Source: Pseudomonas paralactis
Lineage (GTDB): Bacteria; Pseudomonadota; Gammaproteobacteria; Pseudomonadales; Pseudomonadaceae
Reading direction: 5' to 3'
DNA length: 64,000 bases
Assembly: GCF_001439735.1 (NCBI RefSeq)
Contig: NZ_JYLN01000007.1
Location: 310,001 to 374,000, forward strand
In this document: positions 62,941 to 64,000 of the stretch, piece by piece
Numbering within the stretch: the first letter of the stretch is position 1
How the letters are laid out: the number at the start of each line of letters is the position of its first letter
Position numbers and translations under genes: made by a program
The notes under the pieces: generated by a model
Told to the model about the DNA's origin: nothing
Seen by the model: only the letters and a program-made list of their open reading frames with translations
The model's database searches: none

Positions 62941-63040
62941 TGTAGGAGCGAGCTTGCTCGCGAAAATAGTGAAGACGACAAGTTTTATCTGGAAGTCCGC
63001 GTTAGCGTTGACGTTTTTCGCGAGCACGCTCGCTCCTACA
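62941..63040. repeat. REPIN: paired REP sequences (type 2)
   Basis: TGTAGGAGCGAGCTTGCTCG plus CGAAAA and its inverse CGCGAGCACGCTCGCTCCTA with one base change, spacer with GTTAGCGTTGACG. It lies between the divergently transcribed DapF paralogue and the P-loop kinase gene, so it occupies their promoter region. Confidence 0.9.
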
Positions 63041-63054
63041 AGGGATTGATGTTC

Positions 63055-63561
63055 ATGCTTTTTGTATTCAGTGGTTTGCCCGGCAGCGGCAAGACCACGG
63101 TTGCCAGGGAACTGGCGCGACAGACCGGCGCGGTTTACCTGCGTATTGATGTGATCGAACAGGCGCTGCGCGACGCCGCGGTATTGGCCGACGATGTGGG
63201 CGCCAGCGGCTACCGCGTGGCCAATGCATTGGCGCTGAGCAATCTGCGTCTGGGGCGACGGGTTATCGCCGATTGCGTGAACCCGGTCAGCGAAAGCCGC
63301 CAGGCCTGGCAAGCCGTGGCGACGTCAGCGAAGGTTGAACTGATCAATATCCAGGTGGTGTGTGCTGATCAGCACGAGCATCGGCGCCGTGTGGAAAGCC
63401 GCGTGGGCGATATTCCCGGGCTGGCGCCGCCGACCTGGCAGTCGGTGCTGGTGCACGAGTATGAACGCTGGGATGAGCCGCCGTTCAGGCTGGATACGGC
63501 GCAGATGACGCCTGCTGAGTCAGTTGCAGCGATCCTGGCCCAATTCCCCCCAACGCCATAG
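63055..63561 (+). CDS. P-loop small-molecule kinase / AAA family ATPase
   Basis: A 168-residue protein with Walker A SGLPGSGKTTVARELAR at residue 7 and an R-D-V-I-type lid start (YLRIDVIEQAL). The fold is that of small P-loop kinases such as shikimate or adenylylsulfate kinase-like ATPases annotated as AAA family. VIADCVNPVSESRQAW contains the likely acceptor-binding region. The start at 63055 has AGGGA 9 bases upstream, and an ATG two codons earlier is close to it. No specific substrate can be assigned. Its promoter overlaps a REPIN. Confidence 0.75.
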   Translation: MLFVFSGLPGSGKTTVARELARQTGAVYLRIDVIEQALRDAAVLADDVGASGYRVANALALSNLRLGRRVIADCVNPVSESRQAWQAVATSAKVELINIQVVCADQHEHRRRVESRVGDIPGLAPPTWQSVLVHEYERWDEPPFRLDTAQMTPAESVAAILAQFPPTP

Positions 63562-63563
63562 GT

Positions 63564-63980
63564 TTAGTGGGGGAAGTTGCCGCGCAACGCCTCCAGGCCA
63601 CCGCCGTAGACGCCGGCAAATAACGCCTCCGCCGCCGCATCCGTGGTGCCCGCTGCCGGAGTGAACACGCCGGACCAGGTGACTTTGGCCGACGATTCAG
63701 TCAACGCTTCAACCTGCAAGGTCGCCAGATAAGCACTCACCGGAAACGGTGATGTTTCAATGGTGTAGCTGTAGGTACGCGCCACGTTGTCGAAGCTCTG
63801 CAAACGCTCGACTATCTGGCCGCCGTCAGCGCTTGTCAGGTGACGCACGCGGCCACCTTCGCTCGGCTCGCTCTTGGCGATAAACGGCAGCCAGTCGGGC
63901 AGGCTGTTGAAGCCGCCGATCAGTTGCCAGACCTGGTCGGCCGAGGCCGGGATTTCAATTACTGAAGACGCTGTTGCCAC
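63564..63980 (-). CDS. SRPBCC-family protein (polyketide cyclase/START-like)
   Basis: A 138-residue protein with a START-like helix-grip fold: IEIPASADQVWQLIGGFNSLPDWLPFI at the N-terminus, read as IEIPASADQVW and FNSLPDWLP, then TYSYTIETSPFPVSAYLATLQV, KVTWSGVFTP and a C-terminal helix FAGVYGGGLEALR. Proteins of this type bind hydrophobic ligands. The cell location is cytoplasmic, since no signal is visible. It is convergent with the P-loop kinase gene, with 2 bases between stops. The function is unknown. Confidence 0.85.
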   Translation of the reverse strand: MATASSVIEIPASADQVWQLIGGFNSLPDWLPFIAKSEPSEGGRVRHLTSADGGQIVERLQSFDNVARTYSYTIETSPFPVSAYLATLQVEALTESSAKVTWSGVFTPAAGTTDAAAEALFAGVYGGGLEALRGNFPH

Positions 63981-64000
63981 GATAAATACTCCAATCAGGG

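Overview
The window reads as chromosome of a fluorescent Pseudomonas (P. fluorescens group). The evidence is GC-rich, tightly packed genes of typical Pseudomonas families, at least nine paired REP-type inverted repeats (REPINs) of the two kinds common in that group, and a longer dispersed non-coding repeat. I see no rRNA, tRNA, CRISPR array, prophage or transposase. Identifications come from reading motifs and family resemblance; no database search was run.

Layout. 1-4.3 kb: 3' end of acetoacetyl-CoA synthetase, a PAS-rich hybrid histidine kinase and a parvulin PpiC. 4.4-8.0 kb: a minus-strand operon for amino acid/keto-sugar catabolism (RidA, IclR regulator, PLP-dependent amino acid deaminase, KDG-type sugar kinase), headed by a tandem operator-like sequence. 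8.3-10.2 kb: a thioredoxin-fold protein whose 3' end overlaps a convergent TerC/CBS/CorC membrane protein. 10.5-19.6 kb: a sugar-alcohol catabolic island with a SorC regulator and RpiB-type isomerase divergent from a ribose-type ABC importer, SDR, zinc alcohol dehydrogenase and a two-gene DAK-type kinase. This set resembles the tetritol (erythritol/threitol) pathways described in Mycobacterium smegmatis. 19.8-29.2 kb: housekeeping and stress genes (SohB, histidine phosphatase, SCP2 protein, NudK, alpha/beta hydrolase, LldD-like oxidase with DeoR regulator, helix-hairpin-helix protein, DUF4142, PfpI, hemerythrin).

29.3-44.1 kb: a complete Tc toxin locus. TcA is split into TccA-like and TccB-like genes, followed by a TcB gene. 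A convergent TccC-like Rhs gene has a roughly 300-residue variable C-terminal effector that I do not recognise. 44.2-47.2 kb: cytochrome b561, two hypothetical or DUF proteins, and SCO plus PCuAC copper chaperones. 47.2-51.5 kb: two inverted copies of a roughly 355-bp structured repeat bracket an acetyltransferase, a lipoprotein, a membrane hybrid kinase and a LuxR-type regulator. 51.7-58.0 kb: a catabolic cluster (flavin monooxygenase, RidA, DUF1028, M20 amidohydrolase, LysR, NCS1 permease) with the architecture of a nitrogen-compound degradation pathway of unknown substrate. 58.3-64 kb: acetyltransferase, TPM-domain protein, an RsbQ-like hydrolase fused in an operon to a PAS histidine kinase, a DapF paralogue lacking one catalytic cysteine, a P-loop kinase and an SRPBCC protein.

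The items most worth following are the TccC effector domain, the tetritol-type operon, the RsbQ/PAS-kinase pair, the monooxygenase cluster, and the inverted repeat with a three-way-junction fold.
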